A stretch of 34,902 nucleotides of DNA from Parvibaculum sp. (GTDB taxonomy: Bacteria; Pseudomonadota; Alphaproteobacteria; Parvibaculales; Parvibaculaceae), in assembly GCA_030649335.1 (NCBI GenBank), contig JAUSLL010000015.1, positions 121,746 through 156,647 of the forward strand, in the 5' to 3' direction. The notes under the pieces were generated by a model. It saw nothing but the letters and a program-made list of their open reading frames with translations. It did no database searches and was not told the origin of the DNA. Below are positions 1-8,378 of the stretch, piece by piece (position 1 is the stretch's first letter; each line of letters starts with the position of its first letter). Made by a program: the position numbers and the translations under genes.

Positions 1-365
1 GAGACCGTGCAGCCGACAAGGGTGAAAACGCCCAAAGGTTCCGCCGCCTGCCAATGGCCGGTGGGCACCACAATTTGCGGGCGCTCGCCTTTGGCTATAT
101 CGGGGCCGAGGTGAAGTGTTTGGCTTGATTGTCCGTCAGCGGAAAGTTGCAGCGCCAGCGGTCCGCCCGCATACCAGTGCCAGATTTCTGCCGCATCGAC
201 GCGGTGCCAGTGCGAGCTTTCGCCCGCTTTCAGAAGATAATAGATCGCCGTGCCATGGGCGCGACCATTGTGTCCCGCATCATCGCGAAAAGTTTCACGA
301 TACCAGCCGCCCTCAGGATGAGGTGCGAGGCCGAGCGTTTCAATGATCTCGTCGGGATCAAGCAC
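1..365 (-). CDS. Cupin superfamily protein, DUF985 type (partial, 3' end off the window)
   Basis: The first ~121 residues are present; the C-terminus lies beyond the left edge. The protein opens MLDPDEIIETLGLAPHPEGG and continues with GWYRETF, an IYYLLKAGESSHWHRVD stretch and EIWHWYAGGPL. The E/H-rich SSHWHRV and EIWHWY strands are the metal- or ligand-binding part of the DUF985 (cupin_5) double-stranded beta-helix. No reaction is established for the family. I chose a GTG start three bases after the gloB stop codon, because an in-frame stop sits directly upstream and an AAGGA lies in the gloB tail. It is therefore almost certainly cotranscribed with gloB. Identity as a DUF985 cupin is confident; function is unknown. 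Confidence 0.82.
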   Translation of the reverse strand, partial: MLDPDEIIETLGLAPHPEGGWYRETFRDDAGHNGRAHGTAIYYLLKAGESSHWHRVDAAEIWHWYAGGPLALQLSADGQSSQTLHLGPDIAKGERPQIVVPTGHWQAAEPLGVFTLVGCTV

Positions 366-368
366 GGT

Positions 369-1139
369 TCAGAAATTATCCTTGCGGGCCCGCGTTTCGG
401 CAAAGACATCGACGTCTGCCGCCGAGACCAGACCCACCGTGGCGCGCAGATCAGGCGAGGCTGCACGCAGGAAAGGATTGGTCGCTTTTTCAAGGCCGAT
501 TGTGGTCGGCACCGTCCATTCGCCGCGTGTGCGCTTTTCGTCGATCTCTTTGGAACGCGCCACCAGAGCGGCGTTTTGCGGCTCCACGGAGAGAGCAAAG
601 CGCGCATTGGCTTGGGTATATTCATGGGCGCAATAGACAGTGGTGTCGTCGGGCAGCGCCATGAGCTTGCCGAGCGATGTCCACATTTGTTGCGGTGTGC
701 CTTCAAACAGGCGACCGCAGCCGAGCGCGAAAAGCGTGTCGCCGACAAAAGCCACATGGTCTTCTGCAAAGGAATAGGCGATGTGGCCGCGCGTGTGACC
801 GGGCACGTCGATGACGCGGGCTTTGATATTGCCGAGTGCGACCACATCGTCTTGTCCGACGGCGCGGTCGAGGCCGGGGATCAGCTTTTCTTCGCCTTTG
901 GGGCCGACAATCGTGCAGCCGTATTTTTCCTTGAGCGCAAGGTTGCCACCCGCGTGATCGGCGTGATGATGCGTGTTGAAAATATGGGTGAGCTTCCAGC
1001 CCTTTTGCGCAAGCGCCTTTTCGATAGCGGCGACTTCGGGTGTGTCGATGGCCGCCGTCGCGCCCGTTTCGGGGTCATGCGCCAGAAAGCCGTAATTGTC
1101 GTTCAAGGCTTCAAACTGGTGAATTTCGAGCTTTGCCAT
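369..1139 (-). CDS. gloB: Hydroxyacylglutathione hydrolase (glyoxalase II)
   Basis: It hydrolyses S-D-lactoylglutathione to D-lactate and glutathione, the second step of methylglyoxal detoxification in the cytosol. The metallo-beta-lactamase fold is clear: the THxHxDH zinc motif is NTHHHADHAGG at residues ~55-65, followed by VPGHTRGHIAYSF and FVGDTLFALGCGRLFEG, which carry the other metal ligands. The C-terminal helical region with VYCAHEYTQANARFA is typical of GloB and separates it from generic beta-lactamase-fold hydrolases. Length (256 aa) fits the family. An ATG nine bases upstream (1148) is also possible, but AGAGG is spaced properly only for the ATG at 1139. It precedes the cupin gene and is divergent from the methyltransferase at 1243. 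Confidence 0.95.
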   Translation of the reverse strand: MAKLEIHQFEALNDNYGFLAHDPETGATAAIDTPEVAAIEKALAQKGWKLTHIFNTHHHADHAGGNLALKEKYGCTIVGPKGEEKLIPGLDRAVGQDDVVALGNIKARVIDVPGHTRGHIAYSFAEDHVAFVGDTLFALGCGRLFEGTPQQMWTSLGKLMALPDDTTVYCAHEYTQANARFALSVEPQNAALVARSKEIDEKRTRGEWTVPTTIGLEKATNPFLRAASPDLRATVGLVSAADVDVFAETRARKDNF

Positions 1140-1242
1140 TGTCGTCATGCCTCTTTGATGTCTGTTCCCTCTAACCTAGTGCTTGTGGCCTGCTGATTGA
1201 ACCCCAAGATTGATTTAAGAAAAATCTGCTAGGCTTTGCCTC

Positions 1243-2004
1243 ATGGATGTCATCGATCTCAGAGATTTCTACGGCAAACCCTTGGGCCGCGTGGCACGCG
1301 CGCTCATCGGTCGTCACATTCGCGTGCTGTGGCCCAATGTGAAGGGCCTGTCGGTATTGGGATTAGGCTTTGCGACGCCGTTTCTGGGATTGTTTCTGGG
1401 TGAGGCGGAACGTGTGCTGGGGCTGATGCCTGCGCAACAGGGTGTTTTGCGCTGGCCGTCCGAAGGGCGCTGCCTCACAGGATTGGCGGACGAAAAGGAA
1501 TTGCCATTAGACGACGAATGCATCGACCGTGTGCTTGTTGTCCACGGCGTTGAGGCGAGCGAAAGCTTGCGTGCATCGCTGCGTCAGGTGTGGCGCGTGC
1601 TGACGCCGGGCGGCAAGGTGCTGATTGTGGTGCCGAACCGGCGCGGGCTTTGGGCGCGGCGCGAGGCAACTCCCTTCGGGCACGGGCAACCTTTTTCACG
1701 GTCGCAGATCACGCAAGCCTTGCGCGAGAGCATGTTCTCACCCGCCGGTTGGGAAATGGCGCTCTTTGTGCCGCCGTTCGAATGGCGGCCTTTGATCCGT
1801 GCGGCCAACGCTTGGGAGCGGATCGGCGGATTTTTGTGGCCGCGTTTTTCTGGCGTTATTTTGGTTGAGGCGACGAAGCAGATTTATGCTGCGACGCCGA
1901 TCCCGGATGGGTCGCGGCGTGTGTCGCGTCAGCGTGTGCGGGCGGTGTTGCCGGTGCAGGGCGGTGTGGTGTCACAGCGTGATGAAGACGCCACGATGTC
2001 CTGA
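1243..2004 (+). CDS. Class I SAM-dependent methyltransferase-like protein
   Basis: The 253-residue protein has a Rossmann-type methyltransferase layout: a glycine-bearing first strand (VLGLGFATPFLG, residues ~38-49), a DECIDRVLVVHGVE strand, and the LRQVWRVLTPGGKVLIVVPNR segment that is diagnostic of the Methyltransf_11 fold. The substrate is unknown. Motif I is looser than the usual DxGxGxG, so SAM binding is probable but unproven. The C-terminal ~40 residues are rich in Arg and Val and look disordered. It is divergent from gloB, a neighbour arrangement that I recall from other alphaproteobacteria. No clear Shine-Dalgarno precedes the ATG. Confidence 0.78.
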   Translation: MDVIDLRDFYGKPLGRVARALIGRHIRVLWPNVKGLSVLGLGFATPFLGLFLGEAERVLGLMPAQQGVLRWPSEGRCLTGLADEKELPLDDECIDRVLVVHGVEASESLRASLRQVWRVLTPGGKVLIVVPNRRGLWARREATPFGHGQPFSRSQITQALRESMFSPAGWEMALFVPPFEWRPLIRAANAWERIGGFLWPRFSGVILVEATKQIYAATPIPDGSRRVSRQRVRAVLPVQGGVVSQRDEDATMS

Positions 2005-2063
2005 ATTCCGTCCTATCCCGCAAAATAAATAGATTTCCCCGTTTTTTCGCGTGATCGACGATG

Positions 2064-2174
2064 CGTTCGCCAGCAAGTCGAGTGACCTCGACATGGAAAC
2101 ACTCGATTTCGACATGAATAGGCTCGATTTCGCACAGGAAAAGCTCGGCATTTCGAGGTGTGAGCGTGCTCGAA
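2064..2174. repeat. Imperfect ~21-bp tandem units with core CTCGATTTCG between convergent genes
   Basis: CTCGA-type cores recur at 2087, 2102, 2123, 2144 and 2169. The units at 2102-2122 and 2123-2143 share the core CTCGATTTCG and match at 14 of 21 positions. Upstream lies a hairpin GTCGAG-tgac-CTCGAC at 2077-2092. The region separates the ends of two convergent genes (methyltransferase and metW), so it may act as a bidirectional transcription end or a small repeat element. No T-tract follows the hairpin, so I do not call it a terminator. Confidence 0.4.
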
Positions 2175-2822
2175 TTACCGCTTATCCTCGCTTTTGCGCG
2201 ACATCAAAAGCACGGCGGTTTCTGCTGTGAGGTTGTCGATGGAGCCGGGACGACCGACGCGTTTGGCGCGGTTGCCGATGACGCTCACAGCGTCGTCGAT
2301 GCGCAGATCGAGCGCCTCGCAAAGCAATACAAAATCACGCACCGTACACAGATGAATGTTCGGCGTGTCATACCAATTGTGATCGAGCGAGCGGGTGCGC
2401 GGCATCTCGCCTGACCAGAGCAATTGCAGCCGCACGCGCCAATGGCCGAAGTTGGGGATCGAGACCACCAGACGCCGGCCGATGCGTTTCATTTGCAGCA
2501 AGACGTCGCGCGGGTTGCGTGTCGCCTGAATGGTCTGGCTCAGGATCACATAGTCAAACGCATTGTCGGGGTAGTCGCTGAGGTCGGCGTCCGCGTCGCC
2601 CTGAATGACCGAAAGGCCACGCGTCACTGATGCATTGACGCCTTCTTGCGAGAGTTCAATGCCGCGGCCATCGACATTTTTTGTGCGCGCCAAAAGTTCA
2701 AGCAAGTCGCCGTCGCCGCAGCCGACGTCGAGCACGCGGGCGTTGGGTTCAATCATTTCAGCAATAAGTGCGAGATCGACGCGGCTTTGCGCGCCGTTGC
2801 CGTGTGTGTCCTGTGTGCTCAT
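2175..2822 (-). CDS. metW: Methionine biosynthesis protein MetW
   Basis: A 215-residue class I methyltransferase-fold protein with motif [10 protein letters not shown] at residues 30-38, an [11 protein letters not shown] segment at ~89-99 and a PNFGHW motif at ~122-127 that is characteristic of MetW. MetW is always found with MetX in proteobacteria, where the pair supports homoserine acylation in methionine synthesis; its exact chemical role is not settled. Its ATG overlaps the metX stop codon (ATGA), so the two are translationally coupled in a metXW operon. Length and all motifs are intact. Confidence 0.93.
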   Translation of the reverse strand: MSTQDTHGNGAQSRVDLALIAEMIEPNARVLDVGCGDGDLLELLARTKNVDGRGIELSQEGVNASVTRGLSVIQGDADADLSDYPDNAFDYVILSQTIQATRNPRDVLLQMKRIGRRLVVSIPNFGHWRVRLQLLWSGEMPRTRSLDHNWYDTPNIHLCTVRDFVLLCEALDLRIDDAVSVIGNRAKRVGRPGSIDNLTAETAVLLMSRKSEDKR

Positions 2823-4018
2823 GCGGGCAGACCCCGGCGTTTGGCAGCCGAGCCGATGAACCCGCCCAGTGTCGAAAACATTTCAGGTTCATCGAGCAGG
2901 AAAGCGTCGTGCCCTTTGTCGGTATCAATTTCGACAAAGCTTACATTCGCCGCCGCTGCATTCAGCGCATGCACGATCTGTCTGTTGCCCGACGTCGGAA
3001 ACAACCAGTCAGACGTAAATGACGCCACGCAAAAGCGTGTCGTGGTGCCTTTAAACGCATTGGCGAGCACGCCGCCGTAGTCAGCGGCAAGATCGAAATA
3101 ATCCATCGCGCGCGTAATGTAGAGATAGGAATTGGCATCGAAGCGATCGACAAAACTCATGCCCTGATGGCGCAGGTAGCTTTCGATCTGGAAATCGGCG
3201 TCGAAACCATAGGTTATTTTTTCGCGGTTCTGCAGGTTGCGGCCAAACTTACGATGGAGCGCCGCTTCCGAAAGATAGGTGATATGCGCGGCCATACGCG
3301 CGACCGCCAAACCCTTGGCCGGGTTCTTGGCATCGTTCAAATAGGTGCCGCTCTGCCAGTCGGGGTCGGCCATAATCGCTTGGCGACCGACTTCATGAAA
3401 GGCGATGTTCTGAGCGGAGTGGCGCGCGGCAGTCGCAATGGGGATCGCGGCAAAGACGCGATGCGGATAGGCAGCTGCCCATTGCAGCGTTTGCATGCCG
3501 CCCATGGAACCGCCGATGACGCAGAAGAGATCATCGATGCCGAGCCGGTCGAGCAGCATTGCTTGCGCCCGCACCATGTCTGCGATGGTGATGACAGGAA
3601 AAGACAGGCCATAGGCTTTGCCGGTGGCGGGGTCGATGTCCTTCGGCCCAGTCGTGCCCATGCAGGAGCCAAGAACATTCTGGCAGATCACGAAATAGCG
3701 ATCCGTGTCGATGGGGAGGCCCGGTCCGACCATGGTGAGCCACCAGCCGGCCTTGCCCGTGACGGGGTGGGGGCTTGCCGCATATTGGTCGCCGGTCAGG
3801 GCGTGGCAGATGAGGACCACATTGGACTTGTCGGCGTTGAGCGTGCCGTAAGTCTCATAAGCGATCTGGAAGGGTGTGAGTAAGACGCCGCTGTCGAGCG
3901 CCAAAGGCGCCTCGGGGCCGAAATGGGCGACCGCACTCACCGCGTTGAAGCGCATTGCATCGCTGTCGGCCCCTTGGGGGGGACGGCGGTCTGCCTGACG
4001 CTCCGGTCGCTCGCTCAT
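2819..4018 (-). CDS. metX: Homoserine O-acetyltransferase (MetX family)
   Basis: An alpha/beta-hydrolase-fold acyltransferase that activates homoserine with an acyl group, the first committed step of methionine synthesis. The nucleophile elbow GGSMGGMQ places the active Ser at ~171; the predicted triad is completed by Asp ~337 (FTSDWLFP) and His ~370 (DKGHDAFLL). Other family blocks are [19 protein letters not shown] and [11 protein letters not shown]. Some MetX proteins use succinyl-CoA instead of acetyl-CoA, and sequence reading alone cannot settle that here. The N-terminal ~22 residues (rich in Arg, Asp and Pro) are an extension before the conserved core. GAGAG lies 6 bases before the ATG. 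First gene of the metXW operon. Confidence 0.95.
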   Translation of the reverse strand: MSERPERQADRRPPQGADSDAMRFNAVSAVAHFGPEAPLALDSGVLLTPFQIAYETYGTLNADKSNVVLICHALTGDQYAASPHPVTGKAGWWLTMVGPGLPIDTDRYFVICQNVLGSCMGTTGPKDIDPATGKAYGLSFPVITIADMVRAQAMLLDRLGIDDLFCVIGGSMGGMQTLQWAAAYPHRVFAAIPIATAARHSAQNIAFHEVGRQAIMADPDWQSGTYLNDAKNPAKGLAVARMAAHITYLSEAALHRKFGRNLQNREKITYGFDADFQIESYLRHQGMSFVDRFDANSYLYITRAMDYFDLAADYGGVLANAFKGTTTRFCVASFTSDWLFPTSGNRQIVHALNAAAANVSFVEIDTDKGHDAFLLDEPEMFSTLGGFIGSAAKRRGLPA

Positions 4019-4096
4019 GGTTCACTCTCGACTATAGGGCCCGGCGCCCCGTGAAGGGCCTTGGCGGGCCTTCAGGGTGCCTGTTGATCGGGCACA
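4019..4096 (-). promoter_or_regulatory. Structured 5' leader of metXW with three tandem hairpins
   Basis: Between the promoter and the metX ribosome-binding site the minus-strand transcript can fold three hairpins: GTGCC/GGCAC (4077-4081 with 4091-4095), an 8-bp stem with one bulge (4052-4060 with 4067-4074, loop 4061-4066), and a short GGGC/GCCC stem (4037-4040 with 4046-4049). The last ends about 10 bases from the GAGAG ribosome-binding site. It does not resemble the SAM-II riboswitch consensus known from alphaproteobacterial met genes. The stems are seen in the sequence; regulatory function is inference. Confidence 0.45.
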
Positions 4097-4126
4097 TAGC
4101 TAGGGATGCACCCCCCGCAATGTCAA
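4097..4126 (-). promoter_or_regulatory. Sigma-70-type promoter of metXW
   Basis: A perfect -35 TTGACA (complement of 4121-4126) is followed by an 18-base spacer and a -10-like TAGCTA (4097-4102). Transcription would start near 4090, leaving a leader of roughly 70 bases before the metX ATG at 4018. The -35 is exact; the -10 matches three of six positions, usual for alphaproteobacteria. Confidence 0.6.
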
Positions 4127-4245
4127 TGTTTTCCTTCCTTTCAGGCAGTTAGCCCCTTATGAATACCTGCCTCACGGGTGGGCCGGGGGTCGGTTTTGCC
4201 GACGCTGTGGCGCGCCTGATACCGCGTCCTGACCGAGAGCTTTTT

Positions 4246-5142
4246 ATGTCGACCAAGAAGACCCCGCCCGCCCGCGACCTCAAGGAAGTGCGACGCGAGC
4301 TCGATGTAATCGATGATGCCATTCAGGACCTCCTGATGAAGCGCACGGAGCTGGTTGTCGAAGTGGCCGAGGCCAAGGCCCGGGCGGCAAGTGCATCCGG
4401 TCAGGGCAGTTTCATTGCGTTCCGGCCGGGCCGCGAGGCCGAGGTGCTGCGGCGTCTGGCGAGCCGCCAATCCGGTCGTTTGCCGCTCAAGGTCATTTTC
4501 CGTCTCTTCCGCGAAATCATGTCGACCATGACGCGTATTCAGGGACCGTTCCGGGTTGATGTGTTCGCCGGTGGTGAGACGCTCGCTTATTGGGATCTCG
4601 CGCGCAGTTACTACGGCTCGTCGACAACCATGGAGCTCCATGACAATGCCCGCGATGTGTTGCGTCGTGCGGGCACCGACGCCTCGGTTGTTGGTATTCT
4701 GCCGGCCCCCGGCAATTATGTCGGCGGCGATTGGTGGCCTGTGCTTGCCATGGGCGGACCGGACAGCGCCCGTGTTGTGGCGCGTCTGCCGTTTCTCGAC
4801 ATTGGCACAGAGGCGGATGCGGCCAAGGCCCTTGTCGTGACGCAAGCGACGTTTGACGATACCGGCAATGACACGAGCCTGATTGTGGTGTCGACCGCTG
4901 ACAATGTGAGCGAAGCCTCGATTGCAGCGCGCGTCAAAGCGGTCGGTTTTGAGGCCGAACGCATCAGCGTTGCACAGACGCGCGACGGCGGTGCGACGCG
5001 ACATAACCTCTTTGCTGTGAAGTCGCATGTGGCTTTTGACGATCCGCGTCTGGCGGCATTGACGAATGAAGGTCCCGCGGAACGCGCGGTGGTGATCGGT
5101 GGATATGCCAATCCGGTGGTGATTGCGAAGGACGGCGAGTGA
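4246..5142 (+). CDS. Chorismate mutase (AroQ) with degenerate prephenate dehydratase/ACT-like C-terminal part
   Basis: Residues ~11-100 form an AroQ chorismate mutase: [19 protein letters not shown], an [12 protein letters not shown] helix with Lys44, [10 protein letters not shown] with Arg63-Glu64, and [12 protein letters not shown]. It converts chorismate to prephenate. The remaining ~200 residues look like a decayed P-protein (PheA) tail. [11 protein letters not shown] and [11 protein letters not shown] resemble the dehydratase substrate-binding lobes, and NDTSLIVVS followed by [14 protein letters not shown] and HNLFAVKS resembles the ACT domain. The catalytic Thr-Arg-Phe is replaced by Gln-Ala-Thr-Phe, so dehydratase activity is unlikely. 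I chose the ATG at 4246 (GAGAG six bases upstream) over the in-frame ATG at 4159. The stop overlaps the start of hisC. First gene of an aromatic amino-acid operon. Confidence 0.85.
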   Translation: MSTKKTPPARDLKEVRRELDVIDDAIQDLLMKRTELVVEVAEAKARAASASGQGSFIAFRPGREAEVLRRLASRQSGRLPLKVIFRLFREIMSTMTRIQGPFRVDVFAGGETLAYWDLARSYYGSSTTMELHDNARDVLRRAGTDASVVGILPAPGNYVGGDWWPVLAMGGPDSARVVARLPFLDIGTEADAAKALVVTQATFDDTGNDTSLIVVSTADNVSEASIAARVKAVGFEAERISVAQTRDGGATRHNLFAVKSHVAFDDPRLAALTNEGPAERAVVIGGYANPVVIAKDGE

Positions 5143-6245
5143 TGAGCAGCAAACGTCCAGAACCCCAAAAAGGTATTCTCGGGATCGTCGCCTATAAGGC
5201 AGGTCGCGCCAACGCGACCGGCAACGGTCCCGTTTATAAATTATCGTCGAACGAAACGCCGTTAGGGCCGAGCCCGAAGGCGAAAGAAGCTTATCTTGCC
5301 GCCGTGCAATCACTTGAACTTTATCCTGAAGGCTCGTCTGAAAAACTGCGCAAGGCGATCGGCGAACGCTATGGTCTGAATGCGGATCGGCTTGTTTGCG
5401 GCTCGGGTTCGGACGAACTTCTGCATTTGTTGGCGCAAGCCTATCTCGGTGATGGTGACGAAGCGATTGCGACCGAGCACGGGTTTTTGATTTATCCCGT
5501 TGTGACGGCTGCGGCAGGCGCAACGCTTGTCGAGGTGAAGGAACGCAATCTGCGTGCAGATGTGGACGCGATCCTTGCCGCCGTGACGCCCAAAACAAAA
5601 ATTGTGTTTCTGGCCAATCCAAACAACCCGACCGGCAGCTATCTGCCCGTTGACGAGGTTAAGCGTCTGCATGCCGGATTGCGCCCCGACATTCTGTTTG
5701 TGATCGATGCTGCCTATAGTGAATATGTGCGCGCGAATGATTATGAGAGCGGTATTGAGCTTGTGGCGACAAGCGACAATGTGGTGATGACGCGTACATT
5801 CTCGAAAATTTACGGGTTGGCGGCTTTGCGTCTGGGGTGGATGTATGCGCCTGCGCATGTCATCGATGTGATCAACCGCACGCGTGGGCCTTTCAATGTG
5901 TCGGTCGCGGCAATGGAAGCCGGAACTGCGGCTATCGCTGACATTGTGCATTTTGAAAAAGCCCGCACGCACAACGAACACTGGCTCGGTTGGCTCACAA
6001 CCGAGATCCGCAAACTGGGTCTTGAAGTGCCGACAAGCGTCGGTAATTTTCTGTTGATCAAGTTTACCGACGAGACGGGGAAAACGGCGGCTGACGCTGA
6101 CGCTTTCCTCTTGTCGCGTGGACTTATTTTGCGTCAGGTCGCCTCCTACAATTTGCCGGCCTATCTGCGTCTCACTGTCGGAACGGAAGAGGCGAACCGT
6201 TTGCTGGTCACCTCATTGGCTGAATTTCTTGGTAAAAAATCATGA
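5142..6245 (+). CDS. hisC: Histidinol-phosphate aminotransferase family (likely also aromatic aminotransferase)
   Basis: A 367-residue fold-type I PLP enzyme. The PLP lysine is Lys222 in [24 protein letters not shown] (residues ~159-165), the DAAYSEYV block with Asp189 and Tyr192, and [13 protein letters not shown] are all family signatures. HisC converts imidazole-acetol phosphate to histidinol phosphate. Placement between chorismate mutase and prephenate dehydrogenase, by operon logic, argues that it also or mainly transaminates aromatic keto acids or prephenate. A GTG one codon upstream (5139) is possible, but the ATG overlaps the upstream stop (TGATG). Its own stop overlaps the tyrA start (ATGA). 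Confidence 0.92.
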   Translation: MSSKRPEPQKGILGIVAYKAGRANATGNGPVYKLSSNETPLGPSPKAKEAYLAAVQSLELYPEGSSEKLRKAIGERYGLNADRLVCGSGSDELLHLLAQAYLGDGDEAIATEHGFLIYPVVTAAAGATLVEVKERNLRADVDAILAAVTPKTKIVFLANPNNPTGSYLPVDEVKRLHAGLRPDILFVIDAAYSEYVRANDYESGIELVATSDNVVMTRTFSKIYGLAALRLGWMYAPAHVIDVINRTRGPFNVSVAAMEAGTAAIADIVHFEKARTHNEHWLGWLTTEIRKLGLEVPTSVGNFLLIKFTDETGKTAADADAFLLSRGLILRQVASYNLPAYLRLTVGTEEANRLLVTSLAEFLGKKS

Positions 6246-7198
6246 GTGTCATCGTGGATCCGCGTTATAAGCGCGTTGCTTTGATCGGCCTTGGTCTTAT
6301 CGGCGGCTCGCTCGGCCATGCGATCCGTCGTGGTAACCTTGCCGACACGGTGGTGGGTTATGCTTCGTCCGAGGCGACGCGCGAACGTGCCAAAGCAATT
6401 GGCTTCGTCGATGACGTTGTGGCGAGTGCGGCAGATGCCGCCCGTGACGCCGATCTCATCGTACTTTGTGTGCCGGTGGGGGCGCTTGCGAAAGTCAGCG
6501 CCGAAATCGAGCCTGCACTCAAGGCCGGTGCGACAGTGACGGATGTCGGTTCGGTAAAAAATGCAGTCGTGCGCGACACGGGTCCTTTTATTCCCGACGG
6601 AGTGCATTTTATTCCGGGGCATCCCATCGCAGGCACCGAGCAGTCTGGGCCTGATGCGGGTTTTGCCGAACTCTTCGACGGGCGTTGGTGCATCCTCACG
6701 CCGGTGCCGGGAACGGACCGCGATGCGGTGGCAAAACTTGCGGCCTTCTGGGAAGCCTGCGGCTCCAAGGTCGATTTCATGGAACCCAAGCACCATGATC
6801 TTGTGCTTGCCATCACCAGCCACCTGCCGCATCTCATCGCTTACAATATCGTCGGCACAGCGGATGATATGGAAACCGTGACGCGGTCTGAAGTTATCAA
6901 ATATTCCGCTGGTGGCTTCCGAGACTTCACGCGTCTTGCCGCTTCAGACCCGACGATGTGGCGCGACGTCTGCCTCAATAACAAGGATGCGATCCTTGAA
7001 ATGCTGGGGCGGTTTTCAGAAGACCTGTCAGCATTGCAGCGGTCGATCCGCTGGGGTGACGGCGATGCGCTATTCAATCTGTTCACACGGACACGCGCGG
7101 TCCGCCGTTCGATCATTGATGCAGGACAGGATAATCCTGTGCCGAACTTCGGGCGCAATCCGACACATGCCTCACCCGCAGACGACAACGATCAATAG
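6242..7198 (+). CDS. tyrA: Prephenate/arogenate dehydrogenase family protein
   Basis: An NAD(P)-dependent oxidative decarboxylase of tyrosine synthesis. The Rossmann nucleotide site [14 protein letters not shown] lies at residues 12-25, followed by [15 protein letters not shown] (Ser104) and the active-site block [13 protein letters not shown] (catalytic His127 by family alignment). The C-terminal all-helical dimerisation domain contains [17 protein letters not shown]. At 318 residues it is a normal cyclohexadienyl-dehydrogenase type without an ACT domain. It is the last gene of the chorismate mutase-hisC-tyrA operon and overlaps the end of the DUF2125 gene on the other strand by 7 bases. Confidence 0.94.
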   Translation: MSVIVDPRYKRVALIGLGLIGGSLGHAIRRGNLADTVVGYASSEATRERAKAIGFVDDVVASAADAARDADLIVLCVPVGALAKVSAEIEPALKAGATVTDVGSVKNAVVRDTGPFIPDGVHFIPGHPIAGTEQSGPDAGFAELFDGRWCILTPVPGTDRDAVAKLAAFWEACGSKVDFMEPKHHDLVLAITSHLPHLIAYNIVGTADDMETVTRSEVIKYSAGGFRDFTRLAASDPTMWRDVCLNNKDAILEMLGRFSEDLSALQRSIRWGDGDALFNLFTRTRAVRRSIIDAGQDNPVPNFGRNPTHASPADDNDQ

Positions 7199-8340
7199 AT
7201 CGGATCGAGGCGCGCCACATAAAGTGGTCCGAGATAGAGCTTGCCCTGATTCATGGTGACCGGCACCGCGATGCGCCCGTCTGTCTTGCCCTGTAGCTGC
7301 GAGACGAGCCCGAGACCCAATAAAGCGAGCTTCGCATCCTGTTGGCGGACGATGCCTGCTTTGACGAGGGCCGCGAGCAGTTGGTCGTAATTGGTAATCT
7401 CGGCGTCAAAGTTTCCTTTGGGCCGTGCTTCTTCATCCAATGTCACATTGCCCTGCGCCCAGAGATTGAGCGGACCCCATTTAATGGTGAGGTCTGACAC
7501 GGTGAGGTGTCCGCCTTGCTGCAGCCAGTCGCGTGACAGTTTGACAAGGCTGACTGTGCTGCGGCGCGGCACATCGCGCAAACGAGCCTGTATTGAAATC
7601 AGGGCAATGTCGTGACCAAGCACATCAGCGGGACCGGTGGTGTTTACCCGCATGTTGTCGCCCTGGAGCGCAATGTCGTAGCTCGTGCTTGTGTCGTCTG
7701 TGTCGCGCGCAATACGGAGGCTGCCATCATCATCGGCAGGGCGTAGGTGCAATTGCAACCGGTCGGCAGATAGTCTCTCGCCGCTGATGCCATTGGCGAG
7801 ATCGTCATTGGCAATGCCGTCGCGCAGGCCCGTGAATTTATCAATGTCGATGGCGAGGCGGCCGAAGGGTTCGTCCGGCTCATCGACATAGCTCACCCAA
7901 GTGCCCGCCGCCTGAGCGCGGATCAGATGCCGAAGCGGATTGCGCCCGCGCACGTCGCTGTAACTCAGTTGTTGCTCGCCGTCGATCTTGAGTACGACGT
8001 GGCGCAGATTATAGGGCATGAAATCGGCTTCGAGCGACGGTGCGGACCAGGCCCAGTTTTCCGGCGCTTTTGGCGCGTTGGCGAGCGGTCCGGTGAAACT
8101 TGCGGCGATGCGATAAGGAAAGCCGCCGACCGAAAGCGCGCTCCAATCGACGTTAATGTCGGAAGGATTGTCGCGTGTTGAAAAATTTTCGATACCCTCA
8201 CGCAGCTTGTCGGCGGCGATGAACCAATAGACCGAATACAGGACGCAGACCGCGGCTATGCCAACGAAGGGCAGGAATATGCGAAATGGCGTGTGTGTCT
8301 TCTCGGGAATGGCGGCGGGCGGCGGTGGTATGTCGGTCAT
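7192..8340 (-). CDS. DUF2125 domain-containing membrane-anchored protein
   Basis: A 382-residue protein with a proline-rich cytoplasmic N-terminus and one membrane helix at residues ~20-42 (IFLPFVGIAAVCVLYSVYWF). The rest would be periplasmic, rich in short strands such as VDWSALSVGGFPYRIAASF and LTVSDLTIKWGPLNLWAQG. That pattern is typical of DUF2125, an alphaproteobacterial family often beside tyrA and the gamma-glutamylcyclotransferase gene. The repeated beta-rich, AsmA-like texture suggests an envelope role, but no function is established. It runs tail-to-tail with tyrA (7-base overlap) and is divergent from the ChaC-type gene at 8379. Confidence 0.85.
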   Translation of the reverse strand: MTDIPPPPAAIPEKTHTPFRIFLPFVGIAAVCVLYSVYWFIAADKLREGIENFSTRDNPSDINVDWSALSVGGFPYRIAASFTGPLANAPKAPENWAWSAPSLEADFMPYNLRHVVLKIDGEQQLSYSDVRGRNPLRHLIRAQAAGTWVSYVDEPDEPFGRLAIDIDKFTGLRDGIANDDLANGISGERLSADRLQLHLRPADDDGSLRIARDTDDTSTSYDIALQGDNMRVNTTGPADVLGHDIALISIQARLRDVPRRSTVSLVKLSRDWLQQGGHLTVSDLTIKWGPLNLWAQGNVTLDEEARPKGNFDAEITNYDQLLAALVKAGIVRQQDAKLALLGLGLVSQLQGKTDGRIAVPVTMNQGKLYLGPLYVARLDPIY

Positions 8341-8378
8341 GGGCTCGCTAGACTGTCAGGCTTCACTGGGACATTAAG

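Noticed and set aside
129-1196. A 355-residue open frame antisense to gloB
   Set aside because: The minus strand encodes an unmistakable glyoxalase II and cupin; the plus-strand translation has no recognisable domain.
4019-4096. SAM-II riboswitch upstream of metX
   Set aside because: The hairpins do not reproduce the SAM-II pseudoknot layout, with its A-rich GCUAAAA-like segment near the ribosome-binding site; reported only as an unidentified structured leader.
4143-4172. Inverted repeat AGGCAG-N18-CTGCCT upstream of the chorismate mutase gene
   Set aside because: A 6-bp repeat with an 18-base loop can occur by chance in this base composition, and no T-tract or leader peptide rich in Phe/Tyr accompanies it.
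4141-5622. A 493-residue open frame antisense to the chorismate mutase and hisC genes
   Set aside because: Its translation is Arg/His-rich without any family motif, and it mirrors two well-supported coding genes; it is a G+C-driven shadow frame.
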